Part shown: positions 55,271 to 64,000 of the stretch, piece by piece
Position numbering within the stretch: position 1 is the first letter of the stretch
Layout: every line of letters begins with the position of its first letter
NCBI GenBank assembly: GCA_001051155.2
Contig: JYIP02000004.1
Coordinates: 3,528,383-3,592,382, forward strand
Direction of reading: 5' to 3'
Source of the DNA: Chrysoporthe austroafricana
Lineage: Eukaryota; Ascomycota; Sordariomycetes; Diaporthales; Cryphonectriaceae
Length of the DNA stretch: 64,000 nt
Made by a program: the position numbers and the translations under genes
The notes under the pieces: generated by a model
Database searches by the model: none
Told to the model about the DNA's origin: nothing
What the model saw: only the letters and a program-made list of their open reading frames with translations

Positions 55271-56472
55271 ATGTCATTCTGTTCTCCTCGGCGCCCGGAC
55301 GAGACACGGGACGAGTATGACGAGAGGTGGAGGAATGCCCGAGATACATGGCGTCGGCAGTTTGTTGACGACTACCACAGCGCGAAAGAAGCAGGACAGT
55401 TGACGCCGGATAGCGACGGCGCGACCATGGAGGACATAGCACATAGCGTTTGGCTAGTCGAACGAGATATTTTGGTCGATGCAGGGCTAGCAGGATTTGA
55501 GGACTTCGTCAGGCACAGAGAACGAACCCCGCTAGCCGTCGTTCACGGCAGGTCTCTCAGCGAGGTCAGCGAGCTGCCAGAGCCCTATAAGTCCTGGAAG
55601 CGCTCGCCGTCCCCCGGTCAACGCTCTCACCTCGAGACGGCCGGCCCAGGGGAGCGTGGGGACGAGTGGGGGACGAGGACGGGCGCAAGCCGGGAGCCAT
55701 CACGAGCGGGACCGAACACGCTGGGCCAAACGAGGAAGAGAGGCCGGGACGAGCAGCACCCCGACGAGACACAGGCCGCCCGCGTTAAGAAGAGGAGGAC
55801 AGACACAGACACGCGGCGGCCATCGGCTAGCGTGACGTCCGGCAGAAAGAGGAGACGAGAATTAGACGACGCCGACGCCGACGTGCAGGCCTCCCAGCCA
55901 GGACGGGGAGAGACAGGGACAGGGGCCAAGAGGAGGAGGAGGAGGATCAACGATGAGACAACAACAACCAGCAATGCTGTTGGCGGGAGCGGTCGTCGCA
56001 GCCTCACAGCACGGATGACCCGAAGGAAGCCCCCCTCCCGAGGCCAGGCTGATGATATACCGCCGCCGCCGCCCGGGTCACCCGCGCACGGCGTCAGCAG
56101 CTCTCGGGCGAAGACGCCCAGCTGTTCCAGCTCGGGCAGCGTGGCAAGCGCGACCTACAGGAGCAGCAGGCCCACGAAACAGCTCCAGAGGCAGCCGCCG
56201 CCGAGAGGTCGAGGCGGCGGCCTGCCAGCACCAAGGCCACCATCGGTGGCAAGGCCAGGGCTGGCGCCAACACCAACGCAAAGACCAAGGCCGATACCAA
56301 CACCAAGAGCAAGGCCAGGGCCGTCACTAACACCAACGCAAAGACCAACACGACCGCCAGTGACAAGGCCAGGGCCAGCACCAACAACATAAGCACCAAG
56401 TCCAAGGCCGGCCCCAGCACCCACGCTGCAACCAGCACTCGTATCGAGGGGAGACGTCGGCTCAGGGCAAGA
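55271..56472 (+). pseudogene. Nuclear-type disordered basic protein, partner of the kinase; frame change near 56,050
   Basis: The N-terminal 100 residues look folded and acidic: DETRDEYDERWRNARDTWRR, MEDIAHSVWLVERDILVDAG, and SLSEVSELPEPYKSWKR. A disordered stretch with several nuclear-signal-like clusters follows (VKKRRTDTDTRR, GRKRRREL, KRRRRRIND). In the first frame the end is a Pro/Arg repeat to a stop at 56392. From about 56060 another frame gives natural, GCC/AAG/ACC-rich codons: QQLSGEDAQLFQLGQRGKRD, LQEQQAHETAPEAAAAERSR, then Lys/Ala/Thr/Asn repeats and RIEGRRRLRAR before TAG at 56470. I infer that this is the real tail and that one indel, or an unseen intron, lies near 56000-56060. 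I recognise no named family. Confidence 0.6.
56251..56400 (+). repeat. 60 bp imperfect tandem repeat in the disordered-protein gene
   Basis: AAGGCCAGGGC recurs at 56251, 56311 and 56365, and CACCAACGCA at 56271 and 56331, giving a 60-base period (54 in the last interval). In the tail frame it codes Lys-Ala-Arg-Ala and Asn-Thr-Asn-Ala-Lys units. Confidence 0.75.
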
Positions 56473-57954
56473 TAGATGGAGGCAAGAAGCAGAGGTCACC
56501 TGGAAGTCCTGGTCGTCCTGATAGGTCTGGGGCGCTGTGGTCACTACCTAGAGGTCTCGAGGGCGTACGCCTGCGGCGGACGAGGAGCTGCGTGTGCTGG
56601 TCATCCTGACAGGGTCGGGTGCAGCCAGTGACGCTCCTCAGCCTTGTCGCTGCGGGCCCGGGGACGATCGTGTACCGGTCATCCTGACAGGGTCGGGTGC
56701 AGCCGGCGGCGATCCCTCTGGCGTCGCTGGTCTCTTTTAACCATCTTGATGCCACCAACCTGCCAGACAAGACCAGACCAGATAAGGCGAGATGAGGCCA
56801 GGCCTGGCCGGCCAGGGCAAGTAGTCGTATAGGCAGGATAACGGGTGAGTTGTTTCATTGCGCCTGGCGCATGTTTATAGATAGATAGTGTTTTTGGCCT
56901 TGCCGGGGCCTTAGCATTGGCTTTGGCATTAGCATGTGGCGGGTTTTCTGCATTCAGGCGCCAGGTTTTTGAGGTGCGGTTCCCTGTGCCACGGCCGCCG
57001 CACGCTTTTTCTTCAGCAGCACTCGCCTGCCGGCGGTCCTTGAACTCGCACCCTCTAAAGGCGACGCAGCCCTTGGTCGACTAATCGTCGCAACGACCTC
57101 CTGTTCTCTTCCGTGATCATCATCAGATGGTAAAGCTCCCCGGAGACACCCGACTGCATCTCGCTCTGACTACATAAATATCTCTATCAACGGCAAGGCG
57201 TTATTGGAAAACCATAATAGTGCGGACGGAACCGCGTCTATGCAGTCAGAAGAGAGGCACGGCCAGAGAAGGGCTACGCTGGAGAGAATGGCAGTAGAAA
57301 ACTCAGCAGATAGCCATATTTGTTCTTCCAATTGGTACATGGCTAGCAGACTCTCATCTTTGGGCGGGTCTATGCAGTCCTCCAGCCCCAATTCCCTGCA
57401 TAGTCCCTGGTCTCGGGTCGATACTTCTTAATATCCAGTGCTTTCGAACGATGCCGCTGCCTCCCTGTTTAAGCTGTCGGTTGTGCAACCGACAAGCAGA
57501 CCCCGGTTGCGTTTGACTAAAGTGTACTCACATCCGATGCGTAGTAGTAGCTCTCGCAATTATTACCATCGCTGTCGGTGTACAGCACCCGGTCGTCGTC
57601 ACGGAAAATCTCATAGTTTTTGTACCAATTATAACCGTTTCTTCGCTCGCCATATCTCGTCAGTGAATTAGATGATCAGGTCTGAACCGCCATGGCGACC
57701 CAACCTGAGCCTCATATGCAGCTGAGGCTCCCGATTCGATGAGCCAGCCGAATGTCACACCCGTCGAGAAGGTGCATGAGAATTCGGCCCCCTTGAATTT
57801 GAAGTTGTTGCCGTCATCGGCCGGAAGCTGACAGAGATTATCGCCGGTAGGGGCAGAGCTGCATGAGGCCTCATTTGCGCAGTACTACGAGACGGCTGTT
57901 GGTAACTGTGGCGAAACAGGCACCTAATATCGAGCATAGGAAAGAATAAATGAG
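56473..57954. other. Intergenic, with a 28 bp direct repeat and a palindrome
   Basis: A 28-base segment is repeated exactly at 56599-56626 and 56678-56705. A palindrome with 8-base arms GTCGGTTG/CAACCGAC lies at 57476-57493. ORFs at 56462-56770, 57170-57391, 57204-57431 and 57755-58123 have no recognisable features. Confidence 0.45.
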
Positions 57955-58142
57955 TGTGTTGAGATAGAAATCTGTCTTCTATAAAAGAGAGTGAAAATGG
58001 CTGTATAGTGCTCAGCCAGAAATATATAGAGCACAGGAATGCCAGGGTTAGGGTGCTAGTTATTCCATTTTTCCATATACCCCCTACCTGATTGGTCAAG
58101 TGCCTAGAGAAAAGGTAGGGCACTTTCCTGATATCTCCCCAA
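57955..58142 (+). repeat. Possible solo LTR or short inverted-repeat element
   Basis: About 188 bp from TGTGTTGAGAT to ATATCTCCCCA, so the ends are partly inverted-complementary and of TG...CA form. It is flanked by ATGAG and ATGAA, an imperfect 5 bp duplication. It carries CTATAAAAGAG (TATA-like) and a CCCTACCT/AGGTAGGG hairpin at 58083-58121. It sits at the edge of the AT-rich block. Confidence 0.35.
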
Positions 58143-58667
58143 TGAATGCCTTTACTCTTTCTCAGGACTTTCTTTTACCAAATAATAATAATAATCCATT
58201 ATAGAATAGCCGTTTAATAGCTATTTCAGTTAAAAATGGATTATCAGGATAATTTTATTATCGTATTTAATAAGTCAGATAGCTTATTTAATGCTCTTGT
58301 TATTATTGCAATATCGCGCGATAAGCCTTTTCCTTCTCTTCTTATTACCTTTTATTATTCAGTTTCTGAGAATTATAATTAATCTGATTATAATATGCTT
58401 AATATAAGCATATCGGATAAGCTAAATAAAGATCTTATAACGCTTATTTCTAATATTATAGACGATATATTTTTAATGGATAAAGATAATATATACTGTT
58501 TTAAGCAATTTCGCGCTTAAAATGCTATTAATAATTTAATTAATGCTTTTTCTGTAATTCTTTTTAGCCGAATAAGCGTATATAATGATTTTAATTATAT
58601 TTAATTTTATTCTTTTTGTTTTGTAAAGCTTAAAATTAGTAACTTTAATAGCTAAAATAATAATTAA
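58143..58667. other. AT-rich, RIP-like DNA, unassigned
   Basis: The composition drops abruptly here. The plus strand has a stretch (near 58270-58550) that can be read as eroded protein, but no family is recognised. It is probably an older transposon into which chromovirus F inserted. Confidence 0.4.
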
Positions 58668-59566
58668 TGCTATAAATGCTGCAATAATTCTAGGATAAAC
58701 TATAAAGTTAAAGGGTTTATATTAATAAGAGCGGTATTAAATATAGCTTTGAATACTGAAATACATTTAAATAAACTGATCGCAAGGTTTATAAGCTTAA
58801 GAGGTTATTACTTAAAGGTATTATAAGGTCCAAATAGTATTTAGATTCTCGATTAAAAAGCTATAATATTTTATTTAATAGATATCCTGTTTTTATATAT
58901 CCAGCTCTTCCGTTTTTGGATTATTGGCTTACTTGATAATCCAGTAAGCTTGGCTTACTAGATTACTTAGTAATTTAATAATCTTTATCTTATTTAACCC
59001 TAACTTTAAGTTACGTAAGCGGTTATAAAGTGTTTTTCAAGTGGATTTAAGGGTGAAATGCTTGGCTGGCTTTCTTTTCTTCTGTATATTCCGGTTTCCT
59101 ATTAAGTTATAATATTATTTCTTTTTTATCGATTATTATCCTTAACAATTTCCTATAAAGCTTTTTATTAATACCCATTTTATAATTTCTCTTTCCTAAT
59201 TGGGATATCGGGCAAGATATAAAAAATTTGTTTTGCTCGTTTAATTAAAACTTAGCGTTATAATTCTCTTTTGGAAGCGGTTTTGCAATATACCGTATAA
59301 ATGCCTTTTTGCTCGTTCTATAAGGGTTGCAGTATTTTTAATTATCAGGTTTCGGAAAATAATTCCTTACGTTATTCGGAATATATACAGCTTAACCATT
59401 TTCGATATGATATTTTAGAGGTTATCCCGGATAAGCTTTGCAAGATAGCTTATTAATATTAGAAATTAGAAAATAAGCTAGAAGCTACAAAAGAAAAAGT
59501 ATTTCGCTTGCATTAATAGAAACGCATATAATATAAGAAGATAATGCGGGCTATCCGTTATAATAT
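58668..59566 (-). mobile_element. Chromovirus F: 3' LTR and antisense-ORF region (minus strand)
   Basis: A 447 bp LTR (58668-59114, TGCTATAAATG to GTTATAATA) is followed by 450 bases of the 3' internal region. The antisense-ORF remnant lies on the plus strand at about 59350-59566 (DKLCKIAY, LENKLEATKEKVFRL, KKIMRAI). It is cut at 59566 by B-right. F is a truncated member of the same chromovirus group as A, D1, D2 and E. Confidence 0.8.
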
Positions 59567-59773
59567 TAATGGCAAAACCTATAGACAAGGTGAATTCGTA
59601 ATGGATTCGCCTGGTAAATCTATAATAAATCCCTTAGTAAATACGCAGTAAATTTACCAAATAAATGCTATACTCTTACCGGGGGGCCTATATAATGCCT
59701 TAATAAGCTTTAGCGTAATTTACTTTCTTGAAAGAACTATGCTTTATAATATATTTCAGTACGTTTACTATCA
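59567..59773 (+). repeat. 5' LTR of B-right
   Basis: TAATGGCAAAACC to GTTTACTATCA, 207 bp. It matches 18827-19034 and the reverse complement of 2078-2285. It is less mutated than the other two (it keeps, for example, GGCCCCCCGG on one strand near 59690). Confidence 0.87.
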
Positions 59774-59821
59774 ATTGGTAGCTACGCTTTGCACGCTTTT
59801 GTTACATAATCGGGTTTCGAC

Positions 59822-59975
59822 TATCGGCTTTGTAAAATAATGGTTCCTATAGGAATATCGGTCCTGTAAGATAACGGCTTCTGTAAAAGTATCGGCTCTG
59901 TAAAATATCGGCTCTTATAAGAGTATCGGTCTTATAGGATATCGGCTTCTATAGAGGTAGCATTCCTGTAAGAGA
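59822..59975 (+). repeat. Palindromic short tandem units in the leader of B-right
   Basis: About eight 16-18 bp units such as CGGCTCTTATAAGAGTAT and CGGTCTTATAGGATAT, each a small imperfect palindrome with a conserved CGG head. Present in the same place in B-left. Confidence 0.7.
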
Positions 59976-62949
59976 TATTACAATTATTTATCGACAATTT
60001 ATTACCAATTTACTATAGCAATTACCGGCAATAACGTTTTACTATTGCGGCCTATCGATTATATCGAAATTAAGCATTTTGCTTAAGTATACAAGTTTAT
60101 ATAAGCCTTGAATAATCCTGAGAGGAAAGATTGGGTTATATCGGATATTAAGATCTTTCTCGAAATTGCGTATGCTTTCGTTAACTGGAAACTTTTGGCT
60201 GATCGATACGAAAAAGCGAAATAGAACTTTAAGGAAGCTAATATACCTTTATAGAAAACAAAGGCATAAATAGTTAAACAAAGATAGCCTTTATTGCTTA
60301 AGCATTAGATTTAAGAGGGAAGAAAGTCGAATTTCGATAAGAATTTATCCTAATAAATAAGAAAGAATAATATATTCTGGGAAGATTTTTCCAAATATCG
60401 CAAATTTCGATAGCTTGCCGAAGCGATAACGGAAAAAGAATAATAATAAGTATTTATAGAAATAAATGAAAGCGAGAATACTTTTTGACTTAATAACCCG
60501 GAAAATCTATTAGAAAAATTAGCTTAGCAATAATCTATCGAAAATCGAAAGCATTATATGCTTAAATATATTAATACTAATAGCGGAATTAAATATATTT
60601 ATTTATTATAATATTCGATCGAAAATTTAAATTTTAGATTTATCGATAAATCCGGGAATTTTTTAGCTATAATAAGAAGAATAGATAAAGGCAAAAGAAA
60701 ATAACAAATTTTAAGAAATAAGCGTATTTTTTCTCTCTTAATAAAAACTTAAAATCGGAATGCTTCTAGATAAAGTTCTATTGCAGTTATCCCGGCTAAT
60801 TTTATAAATTTTATAGCAAAAGGCATATTAATGCTTTAATCGGGTTTATTAGATTATTTATAGCTTTTCAAGGAAGAAAACTATAAAGAAGAAAGACTAG
60901 ATAAAAGAAGATCGGATAGTTTTATTATTATTTTTTAAAAATACCCGACCTTTTTTCCTTTAATTATTAGCTTATTGGACTAATTTCTATAGCGATCCGA
61001 AATGAAAATAATTTACCAAAATAGCTTTATTTCGGAAAAGGCAGCATATATTGGGTTTAAGAAAATATTCCGATTGCAATAAGCTTTCAATATATAAACG
61101 CTTTAATCGGAATTTACTAAAGAACCCTTTCTCATTTCGGCTGCGAAATATTATACTAATAATAGATATCGCTTTACTAGACTAGTATTTCCTAATACTA
61201 AAAAACGTATCCGACAAATATTTATATTAAAGGCAGGAAATTAATTAGATTAAAAATTATTTTCGAATCCCGAACCGGATATTGAAATTAACTTTAATTT
61301 CTAAAAAAAACTGGTTAATAAGCCAAATAAATTACCGGATTTATCGGATTTTAACGATAATAAAAATAATAATTTTCGAAATTTATTATTTGGCTATAAG
61401 CAACCCAAAAATCCCCAAGCTTATCGATTTAATTTACTTGAATTTATAGCATTGCTTATTAGCATTAATAAGGAATTCAAAGATATAATTATAAAACGAT
61501 TCCGACTTTACGAAAATTAAAACGATTATACTAATTTAATAATCGTATCCATTATAAATAGCAAAATTATTATCTGGAAAAACTTTCAAGCTTTTATAAA
61601 CTAGTATAAAATATATATAGCCAGAAATGCAAAATACGCTAAATATTTTAGCTTTCATTTACCCGCTTATTTAGTTAGAATAATATATATTTGGTTCTAT
61701 TTTATATTATTCTTTTAAAAGCGTAAAAACTTTATTTTGCGTAAGCATAATTAGAGCTAGTAAAAAAAGTAATTGAGAAGAGATTTTTCTATATTGCGGA
61801 AAATTGCAAAAAATTTGCTAAACGTTTAATAATATTCCAAGGAAAATATACGAAATAATTATAATATTCTGGAATTTATTTATTATATCTATTAATTTAT
61901 TAAGCTAGCCGAATATTCAAATTCGTATTTAGCTAGAAATATCTAGGATTGAATCGATAAAAAATTAATAGCTAAATATTTCGATAAACTTAATCGAAAT
62001 AAAAATGCAAAAGATTTCGAAAAATATCTTAAAGCGAAATAAGAGATATAGTATATTTTCGAATTAGATTGCATAATAAGATTATTTCGTAAACCTGTAT
62101 AACCGGTACAGAAAATTATATAATTAGCTGCTAATTTTCTTAATATTAATATTTACTTCCTAGCTAATATATTCCTAAAATACCCTAGAAAATTCAAGCC
62201 TTAAAGATTTGAATATTTATTTTGCTTAATAAGGATATTTAATTAGCTAAATCTATTTAAAGGCATTAGATATATCCCGAAATACGAATTCCGAAAGCTT
62301 TTATTAGAATAATAGCAAAAGCTAATAGATATTCGGAACTAATTACAGGAATGGATAGCCAGATAACAAAATATCTCGGATACGGTTAAGAAGATATTAA
62401 CCAATATTATAAATAATAGCAGAAATTTAATTTTAAAAAACCGAAATTTCCAATCGCGCTTTTATTATTAATTCGTACAAAAAGATGCTAAAAGATATTT
62501 TATCCAGTTAATCTTAGCAAATTTCAATATCGATAACGGAAAATTGCAATATAATCTAGACAAAAAGGATAAGCTGGCTCGAAAAAGCTATTTTCTTGTA
62601 AATAATAATTTGTTTATAACGGATAGCGATAAATACGATAAAGAGACCGAAAATAGCAAAAATCTATAGAGGCAAGAAAATGAATTGGAAGAATAGGCTA
62701 ATAAGGAAAACGTAATAATCGAAAACGATATTTGGATTTTTCGAGCTGAAAAAGCAAAATTATCGGTAAACAAAAACATATTCCATATCAAGTATTTTAT
62801 ATAACTATCCAATTAGCTATAGAATTTTCTTAAAATCGATATATAGAAAGGAAAAATCTTGGGATATAATATTCTTATACTTATAATTAAGCTTTATCAA
62901 AGCAGCAGCTATATATACGCAAGAGCTGCAGCCAAAGCATATTCGAATA

Positions 62950-63010
62950 AGCCGGATATAGAGGTCTGTATCGATATAAGCGCTAGTTATTATATTATTG
63001 CTAAGGAATT
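62950..63010 (+). pseudogene. Aspartic protease motif of B-right
   Basis: The frame reads EVCIDISASYYIIAKELL. This is the retropepsin D-T-G-A box with Thr to Ile and Gly to Ser, both C-to-T/G-to-A type changes (catalytic Asp codon 62973-62975). It lies upstream of the RT start, as in Ty3/gypsy elements. Confidence 0.6.
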
Positions 63011-63769
63011 ATTAATATAATTCCTTAAAGCGAAAATAGATTAGAATATAAAGGCTAAGCTTAGAAGCGTAAGCCAGTCGCTAGCAAAAGGCTAAACTGA
63101 ATTCGATTTGTATTTCCAGAGCAATAAATACGGCTACTCAATTATATTTCGTACCCGAATAAAAGCTTAAGTATTGGATTAATTAGAAATAAGCATTTTG
63201 CTAAAATAAGAATACAATATTCTTTATAAACTAAATATTCTGAATTCAGAATTGTTTATACGATTTAATTATTTTAATAATACTATAGCGAAAATAGAAA
63301 TATTTGCCCGAATGCTAGTACAATCCTGGCAAGCAAAAGCTGCAATTATTATAGTAATGCTGCTTAGATTTTATAAGCTAATCCCTATTAATATTAAGCG
63401 AATCTTAAAAACGTAACTTTTTTATTCAAGCCGAAATAGAAAGAATAGATGAATTGCTTAATAAGTTATTAGATTAAGGAAATCTTAATAACGAATTAAG
63501 TAGCGACTCTTTTGAGAATTTAGAAAAACCAATTTTTAAGGATAATTGAATTATTCCAGACGGATTATATAATTTTGCTAGCGAATTACGATAATTATTA
63601 CTATATTGCGCAATAATATTTCTTTCAATAAATTAAGGATAGGTTATAGTTCTTAAAAGAGCTAAATTCAAATTAATTATTATTTATTAAGCATATTTTC
63701 CAATAAATTGCGGAAATTATTGGAAAATAGCTAGAAAAATATTAATTTCCGGATATAGAGATTCCCGAA

Positions 63770-63961
63770 ATGAAAAACTATTTCGAAAATAATAATAAAC
63801 TGAGAATTCGAAAAGATAAAGCTATTAAAGAATCGGAAATTGATTTCGGTATATATATTTGCAAGCATTTACCGAAATTTTTCTATAAAATTATAGAATT
63901 AATACGAGCATATGCTAAAGTTTTCAAAAATATAAATCCTATTAATATGCTAATCGATTAA
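63770..63961 (+). pseudogene. Protease-RT linker and start of RT in B-right
   Basis: A 63-codon open stretch with FYKIIELIRAYAKVFKNINP. It resembles the YxxFxxVF segment that precedes RT in Ty3/gypsy Pol. It is open by chance between stops and continues towards the window edge. Confidence 0.5.
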
Positions 63962-64000
63962 TAAATGAAAATCGATTTAATCGAAAAATAGCAAAACTAG

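Larger units (their letters stand above)
59567..64000 (+). mobile_element. B-right: LTR retrotransposon, 5' part, plus strand, runs off the window
   Basis: The 207 bp 5' LTR (59567-59773) ends TATCA and is followed by ATTGGTAGCTACGC, a possible tRNA-type primer site. Then come the palindromic leader array (59822-59975), a long degraded gag-like region (about 60050-62800), a protease at about 62960-62990 and the start of RT near 63860. All frames are broken by RIP-type changes. The integrase and chromodomain of this family are seen only in copy C. It inserted into the antisense-ORF region of chromovirus F. Confidence 0.82.

Noticed and set aside
56052..56544. Other-frame ORFs (56052-56330 plus, 56078-56544 minus) over the tandem repeat
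   Set aside because: Repeat DNA is open in several frames; only the frame with GCC/AAG/ACC codons looks like a real tail.
36463..58142. Gene island as a Starship or a secondary-metabolite cluster
   Set aside because: No intact captain recombinase and no backbone enzyme such as a PKS, NRPS or terpene cyclase; one tailoring-type oxygenase and a finger relic are not enough.
59822..59975. CRISPR-like array
   Set aside because: The units are 16-18 bp with no unique spacers, and the context is an LTR element in a eukaryote.

Overview
The window looks like a filamentous ascomycete chromosome, most likely a sordariomycete such as one of the Hypocreales (inferred from protein resemblance and repeat style, not proven). 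About 36 kb of very AT-rich sequence lies on the left and about 6 kb on the right. Both are packed with LTR retrotransposons whose frames are destroyed by C-to-T and G-to-A changes, the signature of repeat-induced point mutation (RIP). Between them is a gene island of ordinary base composition (about 36.46-58.14 kb) with short spliced genes, two tRNAs and several broken genes.

Left block (1-36,145). This is a nested stack that can be taken apart by LTR ends and target-site duplications. The oldest layer seen is chromovirus E (19,035-19,387 plus 35,936-36,145, minus strand). A Fot1/pogo-type DNA transposon, P1, sits in its LTR (19,388-20,796 plus 35,476-35,935, flanked by TA). P1 is split by chromovirus D1 (20,797-35,470, minus strand, ACCCT on both sides). 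D1 is split by chromovirus D2 (27,615-34,937, minus strand, TTTAG/TTTGG). To the left, a second chromodomain element, C (14,023-19,034), is entered by chromovirus A (2,286-5,919 plus 13,371-14,022). A is split by the youngest copy, Y (5,920-13,370, AAAAC on both sides), and cut at its 5' side by element B-left (1-2,285). Right block (58,143-64,000): unassigned AT-rich DNA, chromovirus F (58,668-59,566), then element B-right (59,567 to the window edge), which is in opposite orientation to B-left.

Gene island, left to right: a second Fot1/pogo fragment; a possible broken small gene with a good TATA box and intron; tRNA-Tyr(GTA) with intron; an AsaB/CmcJ-like (GA4 desaturase family) oxygenase gene with three introns, one of them GC-AG, and a probable frameshift near its end; a small minus-strand ORF; a large cysteine-motif protein gene with two compensating frameshifts; a decayed C2H2 finger fragment; an HNH-nuclease gene (minus); a relic of the tRNA-Tyr gene with its 3' flank; a secreted small cysteine-rich protein gene with three introns; tRNA-Glu(CTC) with intron; and a divergent pair made of a nuclear-type FHA-like/protein kinase (minus) and a disordered basic protein (plus). 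The last has its C-terminal third in a different frame from its N-terminal part.

The most unusual signals are: (1) covarying complementarity between the predicted transcript start and the primer site in two chromovirus subfamilies, which points to self-priming; (2) a cysteine/coiled-coil ORF kept antisense at the 3' end of every chromovirus copy that can be examined; (3) a RIP boundary that falls inside a single LTR, so that paired LTRs of one insertion are mutated according to position; and (4) the kinase/disordered-protein divergent pair. No complete known system such as a biosynthetic cluster or a Starship is visible.
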